DNA of 34,400 nucleotides, taken from contig CAYSPU010000025.1 in the NCBI GenBank assembly GCA_964432995.1, forward strand, positions 1-34,400, written 5' to 3'. Positions 1 to 8,424 of this stretch are shown one piece after another. The DNA is from CAYSPU01 sp964432995 (lineage in GTDB: Bacteria > Verrucomicrobiota > Verrucomicrobiia > Limisphaerales > JAHDYP01). The position numbers and the translations under genes were made by a program. The first letter of the stretch is position 1. Each line of letters begins with the position of its first letter. Below the pieces are notes generated by a model that saw only the letters and a list, made by a program, of their open reading frames with translations, made no database searches and was not told the DNA's origin.

Positions 1-2
1 AG

Positions 3-542
3 GGCCGCGGCGCGCGCAAGGAACTCCGGGCGGCCACCGAGGCGGTCCGCAAGGCGCTGGAGAACCATGAAGCCGTCCTGCTGCGCTGGCAGCGGGCCTC
101 GGGCGACTTCAAGAGCGCCGATGAACTCCGGAGCGACGTCCACGCGCGCCACAACGCCGCGGTGGTGGATGGGCACATTGCCCGCCTGGTGGACATGAAC
201 GCAGCCCTGCAAGCCGCCATCCAATCCATGCAAATGCAAATGGAGGGTCTCCGCCAGCGAATGGAGCAGCTCAAGGGACGAATCCCGGCCGATCTGCTGA
301 AGCAACTCGGCAACGAACCCGACGAAGGAGAAGAGGAAAGCGATGCCGACGGAGACAAGCCGCCGCCCGAGCCGGAACCCGGCACCAGCGAGAAGGAACA
401 GGAAGAAGGCCGGCGGATGGGGATGTCCTACGAGGAAGCCGCCCGCCTCCTCGAGTCCCTCCGGCTGGATGCCCAGCGCAAGCTGCCCATGGGCGTGGAG
501 GCGACGGGCAAACCGGACTCGAGAAAGGGCCGTGACTGGTGA
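3..542 (+). CDS. BatC-like coiled-coil/TPR protein, C-terminal part (5' end outside window)
   Basis: The frame is open from the first bases of the window, so the gene starts upstream and only about 179 residues are visible. The visible part is a charged, heptad-like alpha-helical stretch (two helices rich in Leu, Met, Glu and Arg, about residues 1-100), then an acidic Pro/Glu-rich linker, then a terminal segment MSYEEAARLLESLRLDAQRK. That ending resembles the C-terminus of BatC/TPR proteins of the aerotolerance operon, where a SxEEAxxLLxxLxxDE motif is common (family knowledge). The next gene is BatD and starts inside this stop codon (TGATG, one-base overlap), so the two are probably translationally coupled. 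The BatC identity is inferred from this tail and the neighbour. No catalytic motif is visible. Confidence 0.6.
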   Translation, partial: GRGARKELRAATEAVRKALENHEAVLLRWQRASGDFKSADELRSDVHARHNAAVVDGHIARLVDMNAALQAAIQSMQMQMEGLRQRMEQLKGRIPADLLKQLGNEPDEGEEESDADGDKPPPEPEPGTSEKEQEEGRRMGMSYEEAARLLESLRLDAQRKLPMGVEATGKPDSRKGRDW

Positions 543-3301
543 TGCCGACCCGGACCGCATTGGACCCACACATGGAACCGCGACCATCCAACGCAAAACC
601 GATCACGCTCGCGCTGCTCTGTCTGGCCGGCGCCGCCTGGGGCCAGACCACGCTGGATCCGCAGTTCGCCGCGGGCATTCAGCAGGCCCGGTTGCCCCCG
701 GTGGTCCAAACCGAGTTCGAACCGGCAGTCGCGGCGCTGGGAACGACGATCACCTACCGCGTGGCGGTGGTGGCCAACGCGGAGGGGGTGAGTGTCCCGG
801 AATCGCCTCCGACGCCTGTGGGGATGGGGTTGCGCTACGTGGGTAGGGGCTACGCTCACACGGTCTCCGGGACGAACCGGGTGCTGACGTGTCTGCTCTT
901 CAACTATCGGGTCACGGTGACCTCGACGGGTTCGTATGTGATGCCCCCCTACCGGGTGAGCGCCAACGGGCAGTTCGTCGAAGCGCCTTCGGCTCGCCTG
1001 CGCGTGGTGCCTTCGGGAGATCCCGAGGCGCAACCCGCTCCCTTGTTTTTCGCCGAACTCGGGTCACCGACCGCTTACGTCGGCCAGATGGTGCCGGTGC
1101 GCGCTGTGTTGGTTGATCCTCCGGAGGGAACGATGGCGGGTGCCGGTGCCATGCAGGTCCTCGGCGACGCGATCGTCGTCGAGAACAACACCTTGCGTTT
1201 GCGGCGCGAGCCGCGACCGGTGGGGACGGGGATGCGGATGGCCACGGTCGCGGAGATGTTCATCACGCCCGTGAAGGAGGGCCGTCATGCGGTGACGGTT
1301 CTCCTCCAGCCGGTGGCGCGGCGGTTGCCGACGCAGGGCATCAATCTGCCGAACGTGAACACCTTGCTTGACGCCGACCCCCTGGAACTCAACGCCCTTC
1401 ACCTCCCCCGGGAGGGGCAACTGCCGGGCTTCACCGGGGCGGTGGGCGAACTTCGTGTCGAACCTCCGCGGCTCTCGACCAACAGCGTGCCGTTGGGTGA
1501 GCCGGTGACACTGAGTGTGGTGATCCGGGGATCGAACGCCCTGTTGCGGCTGGTGCCGCCCCGGCCGCCGCCGGCGCGCGAGTGGCAGGTGATGGAGCCC
1601 TCGTCCGACGGCGCCTCGCCCATTGCCAACCTGCTTCGCGGCCAGGCGACGTTCCACTACACGCTCATCCCGCTGAGTCTGGAAGCGCGCGCCACTCCGG
1701 CGATGCCCTTCAGCGCGTTTGACCCGGTGCGCAACGCGTATGTTGATCTCACCATCCCTTCTGTGCCCGTGGCCGTGAGGCCGGTGCCGGGCCTGAAAGC
1801 TGCGCCCCCGCCCCCGGCACCAAACCACTTCGCCGCACCCAGCGAGACGGAAGACGGCCTGGTTCTGCCCGGCCTGGCGGATGCCCCGGGCTGGAGCACG
1901 TCCTCGCTCACACCGCTCCAGCACCGACGCTGGTTCCTCGCCCTGCAGCTCCTGCCCGCCCTGAGCCTGGCCGGATTGTGGGCGCGGGAACGCCGGCGGC
2001 AATTCCTCGAGGCGTTCCCCGAAATCCAACTGCGCGCTCGGGCGCGCCGGGGGATGACCCGCGCATTGCGCCGCTGGCGAAAAGCGCGTCGCGCGGGTGA
2101 GGCAACGGAGTCCGTGCGCGCGGCGGCGGAGGCCCTGCGGCAATACGCGTCTTCCGGCCGGGGTGGGAAGGCGGAAGCCCTCGTGGGCAAGGACGTGATT
2201 GCCTCGCTGCCCCCGGATTGTGCCACGGCAGACCAAGTCGCCGCGGTTCGCGAACTCTTTGCCCTGGCGGACGGCATGCAGTTCCGGCAGGTCCGGCCGC
2301 AAGCGGACCGGCTGGACACGCTGGCGTCGGCCCTCGAACCGCTGATGCAGACGCTGCAGCGGTCGCTGAGACGAGGGGCAACCTGGTGGTGGCCGGGGCG
2401 CGGTCGGATGGGGCAGCCGCCGCCGACCGGCGTCGCGCGGGTCGCCGGTCTCGGTGGCGGTGCCGCCGCGCTCCTCGTGGGATCGATGTTGCTGACAGGA
2501 GCCACCAACCCCGCGCCGGGAGCCAACCCGATGAGCACGGCATCCCGACTGGCACCGACCAATCCGCCCTTGACCCTGTCGGGAGGGCCAGACCACGCAT
2601 CGGATGCGACGCGCCAGACGGCGGCGGCGTGGTTCAGCGCCGGACGCGAGGCGTATGCCGCTGGCCGCTTCGAGGAAGCCGCGGCGGCGTTCCGACGGGC
2701 AACCCGCGCCGGATGGTCACCGGGTGTGCTCCACAACCTGGGGAATGCCGAGTGGCGGTTGGGCAATCCGGGCGAAGCCATCCTGGCGTGGGAACGCGCC
2801 CTCTGGCTATCGCCGCGGTCGCGCGACGCCCGGGCGGGCCTGCGTTATGCCCGGTCCGTCAGGCGGATGCAGGGACCGGAGTTGACCTGGTATGAAGTCT
2901 GTTCCACCTGGCTCCCCGCACCGGTTTGGGCGTGGTTGGCTTCCCTGAGCTTCTGGGGCGCTGCCGCGATGGCGTTTCTGCCGGGCCTGCGGCGCTGGAA
3001 GAAGGCGGAAGCCTGTCAGGCGCTGGCGGCGGCCGGGGTCGCCCTCTGGATCCTCACCCTGCCGGCCCTCGCGGGCGTGTATACGCGGTCGAACCTCGCC
3101 GTCGTGCGCCCGCCGGAATCGGCCTTGCGGCTCACGCCCACGCGCGAAGGCCAAACGGTGACCCGACTGCGCGGCGGCGAGGTCGTGCGCGTGCTCAAGA
3201 GCCGCGGCGAATACCGTCGCGTGCGCTCGGGCAACGACGCATCCGGTTGGCTGCATCGGTCCGAAATCGGGATCGTCTCCGGATCCGAGGAAGGACCATG
3301 A
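542..3301 (+). CDS. batD: BatD-BatE fusion: aerotolerance membrane protein with TPR and SH3 domains
   Basis: About 919 residues. The start is taken at ATG 542, which overlaps the previous stop; ATG 572 would begin directly at the signal peptide (KPITLALLCLAGAAWG), and GTG 539 is also possible. Residues about 40-440 form the beta-rich periplasmic BatD region (VQTEFEPAVAALGTTITYRV, then repeated Ig-like segments). A transmembrane helix follows at about 464-481 and another at about 634-651. Then come a TPR pair (about 693-770, with YAAGRFEEAAAAFRRA and LHNLGNAEWRLGNPGEAI), two further helices (about 795-847) and an SH3-like domain (about 853-914, ending GWLHRSEIG). TPR plus SH3 is the layout of BatE, so this reads as BatD fused to BatE. 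Bat proteins accompany MoxR and VWA proteins and are linked to oxygen tolerance; the exact role is unknown. Confidence 0.82.
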   Translation: MPTRTALDPHMEPRPSNAKPITLALLCLAGAAWGQTTLDPQFAAGIQQARLPPVVQTEFEPAVAALGTTITYRVAVVANAEGVSVPESPPTPVGMGLRYVGRGYAHTVSGTNRVLTCLLFNYRVTVTSTGSYVMPPYRVSANGQFVEAPSARLRVVPSGDPEAQPAPLFFAELGSPTAYVGQMVPVRAVLVDPPEGTMAGAGAMQVLGDAIVVENNTLRLRREPRPVGTGMRMATVAEMFITPVKEGRHAVTVLLQPVARRLPTQGINLPNVNTLLDADPLELNALHLPREGQLPGFTGAVGELRVEPPRLSTNSVPLGEPVTLSVVIRGSNALLRLVPPRPPPAREWQVMEPSSDGASPIANLLRGQATFHYTLIPLSLEARATPAMPFSAFDPVRNAYVDLTIPSVPVAVRPVPGLKAAPPPPAPNHFAAPSETEDGLVLPGLADAPGWSTSSLTPLQHRRWFLALQLLPALSLAGLWARERRRQFLEAFPEIQLRARARRGMTRALRRWRKARRAGEATESVRAAAEALRQYASSGRGGKAEALVGKDVIASLPPDCATADQVAAVRELFALADGMQFRQVRPQADRLDTLASALEPLMQTLQRSLRRGATWWWPGRGRMGQPPPTGVARVAGLGGGAAALLVGSMLLTGATNPAPGANPMSTASRLAPTNPPLTLSGGPDHASDATRQTAAAWFSAGREAYAAGRFEEAAAAFRRATRAGWSPGVLHNLGNAEWRLGNPGEAILAWERALWLSPRSRDARAGLRYARSVRRMQGPELTWYEVCSTWLPAPVWAWLASLSFWGAAAMAFLPGLRRWKKAEACQALAAAGVALWILTLPALAGVYTRSNLAVVRPPESALRLTPTREGQTVTRLRGGEVVRVLKSRGEYRRVRSGNDASGWLHRSEIGIVSGSEEGP

Positions 3302-3386
3302 GGTCGGGTTCCAACCAGAACCTGGAGATGCGCGGGGTCAGGGTTCGCCTCGCCAGCGGGCCCAACATGGCGCATGCTGCGGCCCC

Positions 3387-4286
3387 ATGAAAGTCCCGCT
3401 GGCACTGGCCCTGGGTTTGGCCCTCCTCGGCTCCGGCTGCATGAGCGTCGTCTCCCCGGAACCGAGACCCAAGCCCATCGCGCGCCCCGTCCCGCCGAAG
3501 CCCGGCCAGGAGATCGCGAAGCCGTTTCCCATGGTCTGGATTGCTCCCGGGACGTTTACCATGGGGACTCCGCCTCCGGCCGGCGCGCCGGGCGAATCCA
3601 ATCCACCACCACGCCGCGTGACCATCGCGCGCGGTTTATGGATGGGACGGCACGAAGTCACCCAGGCGGAATACACCCAGGTGGTGCGGATCGGCATGCC
3701 CAGCCGTTTCCCCGGCAACCCGCGGCATCCCGTGGACTCCATCGACTGGCTCCAAGCGGTCACCTTCTGCAAACTCCTTACCGAACAGGAGCGCGCGGCC
3801 GGTCGGCTGCCGGAGAACCACGCCTACCGCCTTCCCACGGAAGCGGAGTGGGAATACGCGTGTCGGGCCGGTTCCGTCCATCGCTTCCCGTGGGGAGACG
3901 AGGCCGACCGGAAACGGCTCAAAGCCCTGGCGTGGTTCGAAGGCAATGTCTGCACGCCGAAAGAACCGTCCGGCGAGTCGGCTCAAGACCCCTCCGGCCG
4001 CTATGGCCGCACCCAGAACGTGGAACGGAAACGGCCCAATGCCTGGGGGCTCTACGACATGCGCGGCAACGTCTGGGAATGGTGCCTGGACGCTTGGACC
4101 GACCAATTGCCCGGCGGCGACTTCACCAACCCACTCGAGGCCGTTGTGGGGCTCAACCGAGTCGACCGCGGCGGCGGCTGGGATTCACCGGCAACGCTCT
4201 GTGCCAACGACGCCCGCGTGCCGTTCCCGGCCAGCAGCCGCAGCCCCATGCAGGGATTCCGCGTCGTCCTCGCACCAACGCGGTGA
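3387..4286 (+). CDS. SUMF1/FGE-fold lipoprotein, probably not a sulfatase activator
   Basis: 299 residues. The N-terminus is a lipoprotein-type signal (LALGLALLGSGC, Cys18). The rest is a formylglycine-generating-enzyme fold: FPMVWIAPGTFTMG, GRHEVTQAEY, PVDSIDWLQAVTFC, YRLPTEAEWEYACRAG, DMRGNVWEWC and the closing RGGGW...GFRVV. True FGE enzymes use two cysteines after RGGS (RGGSYLCxxSYC). Here the stretch is RGGGWDSPATLC, so by eye the second Cys is kept and the first is Ser. It is therefore more likely one of the many structural or binding members of this fold than an active FGE. It lies directly after the BatD-BatE gene. The intervening 85 bases contain a 30-codon frame whose ends overlap both genes. 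Confidence 0.85.
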   Translation: MKVPLALALGLALLGSGCMSVVSPEPRPKPIARPVPPKPGQEIAKPFPMVWIAPGTFTMGTPPPAGAPGESNPPPRRVTIARGLWMGRHEVTQAEYTQVVRIGMPSRFPGNPRHPVDSIDWLQAVTFCKLLTEQERAAGRLPENHAYRLPTEAEWEYACRAGSVHRFPWGDEADRKRLKALAWFEGNVCTPKEPSGESAQDPSGRYGRTQNVERKRPNAWGLYDMRGNVWEWCLDAWTDQLPGGDFTNPLEAVVGLNRVDRGGGWDSPATLCANDARVPFPASSRSPMQGFRVVLAPTR

Positions 4287-4289
4287 GAC

Positions 4290-4360
4290 GGCGGAGGACG
4301 GAGGACGGAGGGCGGAGGACGGAGGGCGGAGGACGGAGGGCGGAGGACGGAGGGCGGAGG
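4290..4360 (+). repeat. Ten tandem heptamers GRCGGAG
   Basis: Starting three bases after the stop codon of the SUMF1-fold gene there are ten uninterrupted copies of GRCGGAG (R = G or A; mostly alternating GGCGGAG and GACGGAG, giving a 14-base higher period). The plus strand is purine-only apart from the C in each unit. It separates two convergent genes, and no hairpin is evident within it. Confidence 0.9.
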
Positions 4361-4393
4361 GGTGCTGCTCTCTCCCGTCCCACCGTCCCCAAC

Positions 4394-5260
4394 TTACCTG
4401 GGCTTCTGGTGGGCCCGATTGCGGGCTTCGTTCACCATGGCCCGCCAATAACGCTTGAGGAACGGCGGGTTCTCGAGACTGTCGAGCACGTAGCTGCGAT
4501 CCGCGCGGCCCAGTTCGAGCACCGCCGTGATCCGTTCCTCCTGGTAGAAACCAGCTTCGGCCAGCGGCAATCCTGAGGGATCCCGGATAAAGGACATCCC
4601 GCTCGAACTCTGCTTGCCATCGGGTGGCTGACCGATGGTATTGGCGACGCAATGGTAGATGCGGCTGGTAGGTCCGACGGGGAGTTGGGCGCGTCCGGCG
4701 GTGCGCTTCCACCAGACGGCCTCGAGTTCATCCGAGCTGCAGGAAGGATGGAAGAGGATCTGGGCTCCGGCCATGGCCGGGATCCGGTAGAGCTCCGGAT
4801 GTCGACCGTCCCGGCAGATGACCAGGGTGCAGCGGACGCCGTCGATTTCGAACAGGGAGAGCTTGGTGCCGCCGCGGCAGTACTTCCGTTCGTCCCGGCC
4901 CGCGAGATGGACTTTGGCGTATTCGTGGACGATGCGGCCGTTGGGGGCGATCACATGCGCCAGGTTCAGGTAGCGGCGGCTGGTCCGGCGCAGCGTCCCG
5001 ACGATGGCCCAGAGCCCCGCTTCGCGCACCGCCCTGCAGGTCCGGCCCAGCGCGTCCGCCACCGCCCGCGGCGAGAGCCGGAGCACGTCCGGGAAATAGT
5101 AGCCGGTGAGGTTCGTCTCCGGGAAGAGCACCACCCGGGTGCCTTCCTCGGCTGCGGCCCGCAAATGGCGCAAGGTGGTCTCGACGTTGCGCTCAAGTGC
5201 CTGTGCCCAGTGCATTTGGACGCAGGCGACCTGGAGAGCCGAGGGAGGTCGAGCTGGCAT
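4394..5260 (-). CDS. Carbon-nitrogen hydrolase (nitrilase superfamily)
   Basis: 288 residues, starting at ATG 5260 (MPARPPSALQVACVQMHWA). The nitrilase triad is complete: Glu48 in LFPETNLTGYYF, Lys116 in YAKVHLAGRDERKY and Cys149 in TLVICRDGRHPELYR. Members hydrolyse amides, carbamoyl groups or nitriles; the substrate cannot be read from the sequence. A single domain of this length is normal for the amidase branches. No signal peptide is seen, so it is probably cytoplasmic. It starts 32 bases after the stop of the secreted pseudopilin-like protein upstream, so the two are probably cotranscribed. No Shine-Dalgarno sequence is seen. Although the frame stays open far upstream, that part is antisense-like noise over the neighbouring gene. 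Confidence 0.88.
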   Translation of the reverse strand: MPARPPSALQVACVQMHWAQALERNVETTLRHLRAAAEEGTRVVLFPETNLTGYYFPDVLRLSPRAVADALGRTCRAVREAGLWAIVGTLRRTSRRYLNLAHVIAPNGRIVHEYAKVHLAGRDERKYCRGGTKLSLFEIDGVRCTLVICRDGRHPELYRIPAMAGAQILFHPSCSSDELEAVWWKRTAGRAQLPVGPTSRIYHCVANTIGQPPDGKQSSSGMSFIRDPSGLPLAEAGFYQEERITAVLELGRADRSYVLDSLENPPFLKRYWRAMVNEARNRAHQKPR

Positions 5261-5292
5261 AAGACCGATTTGACGGTTCGGGAACCATCCGC

Positions 5293-7041
5293 TCACCGGG
5301 ACGAGGAAGCCCGCACACTGCCGTCCACGCGGCATTCGTGTCCGTGGATGGGGCAGCGCACGAACACCGTCTCCGGATCGGACGCATCGGTCAGGTCGGT
5401 TTCCACCATTTCGTAGGAGATCCACGACTCGTCGAAGTTTTCCCAATTCAACGGCAGGTTGGCGGAAGGCTGGCGCGGGGCTTGCGGGCAGATCAACACC
5501 CGGGGGTTCGAGAGCTCGTTCTTCATGAGCATGAAGTCGGACGGGAACTTGTCGTTGTGATCCGTGGCGTAGATGCGGGCGGCCAGACCGATCTGCTTGA
5601 GGTTGTTCATGCACACGACGGACTGGGCCTTCTCGCGGCCCTTCGCCAGGGCGGGCAGAGCCATGCCGGCAACCACCGCCGCGGGTGCGACCACACCCGA
5701 AAGCACCAGGGCCTGGGCAGGTTCCTGGTTTCCGTGGCCGACGGTGAGCCACCCGTCCGGCAGTTGCGCGCTGACGCTGAGAGCGGCGGCCGGGCGCTGG
5801 AGTCCACTGAGCTTCTGCAGCAATGCCGAGGGCGCTCCCTGCCGGCCGGCCTGCTCGACGGCCTTCGCCTGAAAGTCCTGCAACGCCACCCCGAACCGTT
5901 GGCTGACGTAGCCCAGGCTGTTGCCTTCCGTCGGGAGTCCCCGTGCCATTCGGGCGAATTCTGCCGCCGACCGCAGACTCTTCTGCTTGCCGGCCTGCAC
6001 CTCCACGATCTGCCGCGGCAGACGGTCTGTGGTGGCCACCACCAGGTAATCCCCGATGCGCGCCAACGTGGGACGCAACTCGATCGGGACCGGCAGCGGC
6101 ACGGCGACCGTCCGCATCCGCAGGCTCGGTTCCTCGACGGAGACCACCTCCATGTTCGGTTTGATCTTCTCGTCGATGGTCTTGCACAACCACTGGAAGA
6201 GAACATCGTCCTTCAACTTGAACAACAGCCCCAGACGCGGCTGCGGAAACTCCAGGGTCTGGTTGTCCGGCATCGGGAGACTGACCTTGGTCTGCTCATC
6301 GAGCGTCAGGAAGAGGCCGTGCTCACCGGCGAGCGACCCCAGGAGTGCGGGCAATGGCGAACCGCTGACTTGCTCGGCCATTTTCGCGAACTGGTCCACC
6401 GCTTGTCGGGCGGGCGCGATTCCTTCGGTCTGCTCGCGGACGGCCTCCCACATTCCAACCACGTCCAGGTCAAACAGCCCACACAGCGCCGTGTTTTCCG
6501 GCAACCAGTCCAGCGGTGCGAACGCGTGCGGCTTCTGCCCCAGCAACGACCACAAATAGCCCGAGCCCTGGTCCGGGTAGTGATGAACGAAGGTCTTCGT
6601 CCGATAGTACCCCTTTTCGAGGGCGATGCCGCTCATGCCGCAGCCGCTGATTCCCTCGACACCGCTGCGCCGGACCAGGTGCGCGAGCACGTCGAACAGC
6701 ATGCGCACGTTGTTCTGGTCGTCCCCCTTCAGATCGGGAATTGCCAGAACCGCGTCCCGCCACCCGTCCAGGGACTGCGAGAGCCCGCGGAGCATCTGCT
6801 CTGTCGAGAGATAGACGTAGACACTGCCCCCCTCGTCCAGGTGGGCCGTGACTTCATGGAAGCTGTTCTTCTCCGCGGACGCGACTGCGGCGGGTGGTGT
6901 GCCCGGGGTCGGCCGGGATGGAGGCGTCGCCGCGGGTGGGGTCGCCGGGTGATGACCGCAGCCGGGGCCAACTACCAAGGCCGCGAGGGTGACGGGGAAG
7001 AGCAAATGCCGAAGGGCGCTGCAAAAGACGGAGTTCTTCAT
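5293..7041 (-). CDS. Secreted protein with C-terminal pseudopilin-like module
   Basis: 582 residues. The N-terminus is a signal peptide ending VVGPGC, possibly a lipoprotein with a poor lipobox, followed by a Pro/Ala/Thr linker. Residues about 60-430 form a large domain without a family I can name; it has the look of the DUF3352-type proteins that many Planctomycetes and Verrucomicrobia encode. From about residue 440 there is a hydrophobic stretch ending VVAGMALPALAKGREKAQSV (Met460), then CMNNLKQIGLAARIYATDHN. This matches the early part of Verrucomicrobial type II pseudopilins, including the one at 28.5 kb in this window. A pseudopilin-like module thus sits at the end of a secreted protein instead of at an N-terminus. 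The function is unknown. It is the first gene of a two-gene unit with the nitrilase. Confidence 0.8.
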   Translation of the reverse strand: MKNSVFCSALRHLLFPVTLAALVVGPGCGHHPATPPAATPPSRPTPGTPPAAVASAEKNSFHEVTAHLDEGGSVYVYLSTEQMLRGLSQSLDGWRDAVLAIPDLKGDDQNNVRMLFDVLAHLVRRSGVEGISGCGMSGIALEKGYYRTKTFVHHYPDQGSGYLWSLLGQKPHAFAPLDWLPENTALCGLFDLDVVGMWEAVREQTEGIAPARQAVDQFAKMAEQVSGSPLPALLGSLAGEHGLFLTLDEQTKVSLPMPDNQTLEFPQPRLGLLFKLKDDVLFQWLCKTIDEKIKPNMEVVSVEEPSLRMRTVAVPLPVPIELRPTLARIGDYLVVATTDRLPRQIVEVQAGKQKSLRSAAEFARMARGLPTEGNSLGYVSQRFGVALQDFQAKAVEQAGRQGAPSALLQKLSGLQRPAAALSVSAQLPDGWLTVGHGNQEPAQALVLSGVVAPAAVVAGMALPALAKGREKAQSVVCMNNLKQIGLAARIYATDHNDKFPSDFMLMKNELSNPRVLICPQAPRQPSANLPLNWENFDESWISYEMVETDLTDASDPETVFVRCPIHGHECRVDGSVRASSSR

Positions 7042-7121
7042 AGGTCCAGGTTGGACGCAGCTTACGCGCGCGGTGCCGGGAAGCCAACTCCAGTTTCGGG
7101 TCGGTTTTCTAATCCGGACGT

Positions 7122-7140
7122 TTCACGCTCCTGGCGTGAA
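7122..7140. promoter_or_regulatory. Inverted repeat in the divergent region before mnmA
   Basis: TTCACGC-TCCTG-GCGTGAA is a perfect 7-base inverted repeat with a 5-base centre. It lies between the divergent secreted-protein and mnmA genes, about 80 bases from the former start and 150 from the latter. It could be an operator or a small hairpin; no regulator is known. Confidence 0.35.
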
Positions 7141-7287
7141 TGGGGATCTGGGCGCAGCCCCGGAGGTTGGCGGCATCCAGCCAAGGTGGTGGGTGGCGGA
7201 AACCTGGGCTTGACCCCGGTGGACGCCACGCCTGGAATGCGGCGGCGTCCGAGTCGTGGCGCGGGGCGGCCGGCCGCCGAGACCACC

Positions 7288-8373
7288 ATGCCTCACCAAG
7301 CCAAGCAGCGGGTGATTGTCGGGATGAGTGGCGGCGTGGATTCCTCCACGGCCGCCGCGCTGTTATTGCAGCAGGGCTATCAGGTGATCGGCGTCACGCT
7401 GCAACTCTGGCCGCCGGAGTGTCCGAGTCTCTCCGGAGACCGGCGTTGCGGACCGGAAGCGGCCGAGGAGGCGCGTCAGGTCGCGCGCAAGCTCGGGATT
7501 CCCCACCACCGGATCGACGTGGCCGAGCCTTTCCAGCGGCAGGTCATCCAGTATTTCTCCGCGGAATACAAAGCCGGCCGAACGCCCAACCCTTGCGTGG
7601 TGTGCAACGAGCAGATCAAGTTCGGCGCCCTCCTGCGCTGTGCGGGCCAATTCGATGCCGGCTGCGTCGCGACCGGCCATTATGCGCGTGTGGACCATTC
7701 CGGGTCGGGCGGGCGCACCTTGCTGCGCCGCGGGCGTGATCTGGGCAAGGACCAGAGTTACTTCCTCTTCTCGCTGAAGCAGGAGCAACTGGCCCGCACC
7801 CTCTTTCCGCTGGGCGAACTCACGAAGGCGGCGACGCGGGAGGCGGCTCGCGGCTGCAGACTCCGCAATGCCGACCGGGAGGAGAGCATGGAGATCTGCT
7901 TCGTGCCGGGCAACGATTATGGTGCGTTCCTGACGGCGACGGGTCTCGTGGAGAAGCACCGCGGCGAGATCGTCGACGCGCGGGGCAGAGTCCTGGGCCA
8001 CCACGACGGGATCGAGTTCTACACCATCGGCCAGCGCCGGGGACTGAGGCTTTCCGCCCCCAATCCGCTCTATGTGCTGGACCTGGATCCGGCCGCCAAC
8101 CGCGTCGTGGTCGGCGAGGCCTCCGCCCTGGCGCGCGATGAGTTCTTCGTCGAACGCTGCAACTGGATCTCGGCGGCGGCTCCCCCCGAGCAGTTCACGG
8201 CATTGGCCAAGATCCGCTACCATCATCCGGGCGCGATGGCGACCGTCACCGTCCTGCCGGGCGATCGGGTCCGGGTGAGGCTTGAGGCGCCCCAACGCGC
8301 GGTGACGCCCGGACAGGCATGTGTCTTCTATGAGGAGGACTTGGTTTTGGGCGGCGGATGGATTGCGCGTTAG
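7288..8373 (+). CDS. mnmA: tRNA-specific 2-thiouridylase MnmA
   Basis: 361 residues, the usual length of the family. MnmA activates U34 of tRNA(Lys/Glu/Gln) with ATP and installs sulfur as 2-thiouridine. The ATP-binding PP-loop is MSGGVDSSTAAALL (residues about 14-20). The two functional cysteines are present: Cys106 in CVVCNEQIKF and Cys204 in SMEICFVPG. Other family blocks are ATGHYARV, GKDQSYFLF and YTIGQRRGL. ATG 7288 was chosen because it directly precedes the first conserved strand (RVIVGMSGG); the open frame upstream is antisense to the neighbouring gene. No Shine-Dalgarno sequence is seen. The next gene follows after 51 bases. Confidence 0.97.
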   Translation: MPHQAKQRVIVGMSGGVDSSTAAALLLQQGYQVIGVTLQLWPPECPSLSGDRRCGPEAAEEARQVARKLGIPHHRIDVAEPFQRQVIQYFSAEYKAGRTPNPCVVCNEQIKFGALLRCAGQFDAGCVATGHYARVDHSGSGGRTLLRRGRDLGKDQSYFLFSLKQEQLARTLFPLGELTKAATREAARGCRLRNADREESMEICFVPGNDYGAFLTATGLVEKHRGEIVDARGRVLGHHDGIEFYTIGQRRGLRLSAPNPLYVLDLDPAANRVVVGEASALARDEFFVERCNWISAAAPPEQFTALAKIRYHHPGAMATVTVLPGDRVRVRLEAPQRAVTPGQACVFYEEDLVLGGGWIAR

Positions 8374-8424
8374 GCGGCCCCTTTCTGCGTGACAGGCCCC
8401 GGTCGAAGCGCTACCAACGGGCCC

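Noticed and set aside
4290..4360. Possible CRISPR array
   Set aside because: The repeat unit is seven bases with no spacers; it is a simple tandem repeat.
4394..6193. A 599-residue reading of the nitrilase frame
   Set aside because: The part upstream of ATG 5260 overlaps the pseudopilin-like gene in another frame and has no homology features; the nitrilase fold begins at 5260.
5338..8373. A 1011-codon plus-strand open frame running into mnmA
   Set aside because: Up to 7288 it is antisense to the secreted-protein gene and has an Arg/His/Gln-rich composition. Only the MnmA part from ATG 7288 is real.
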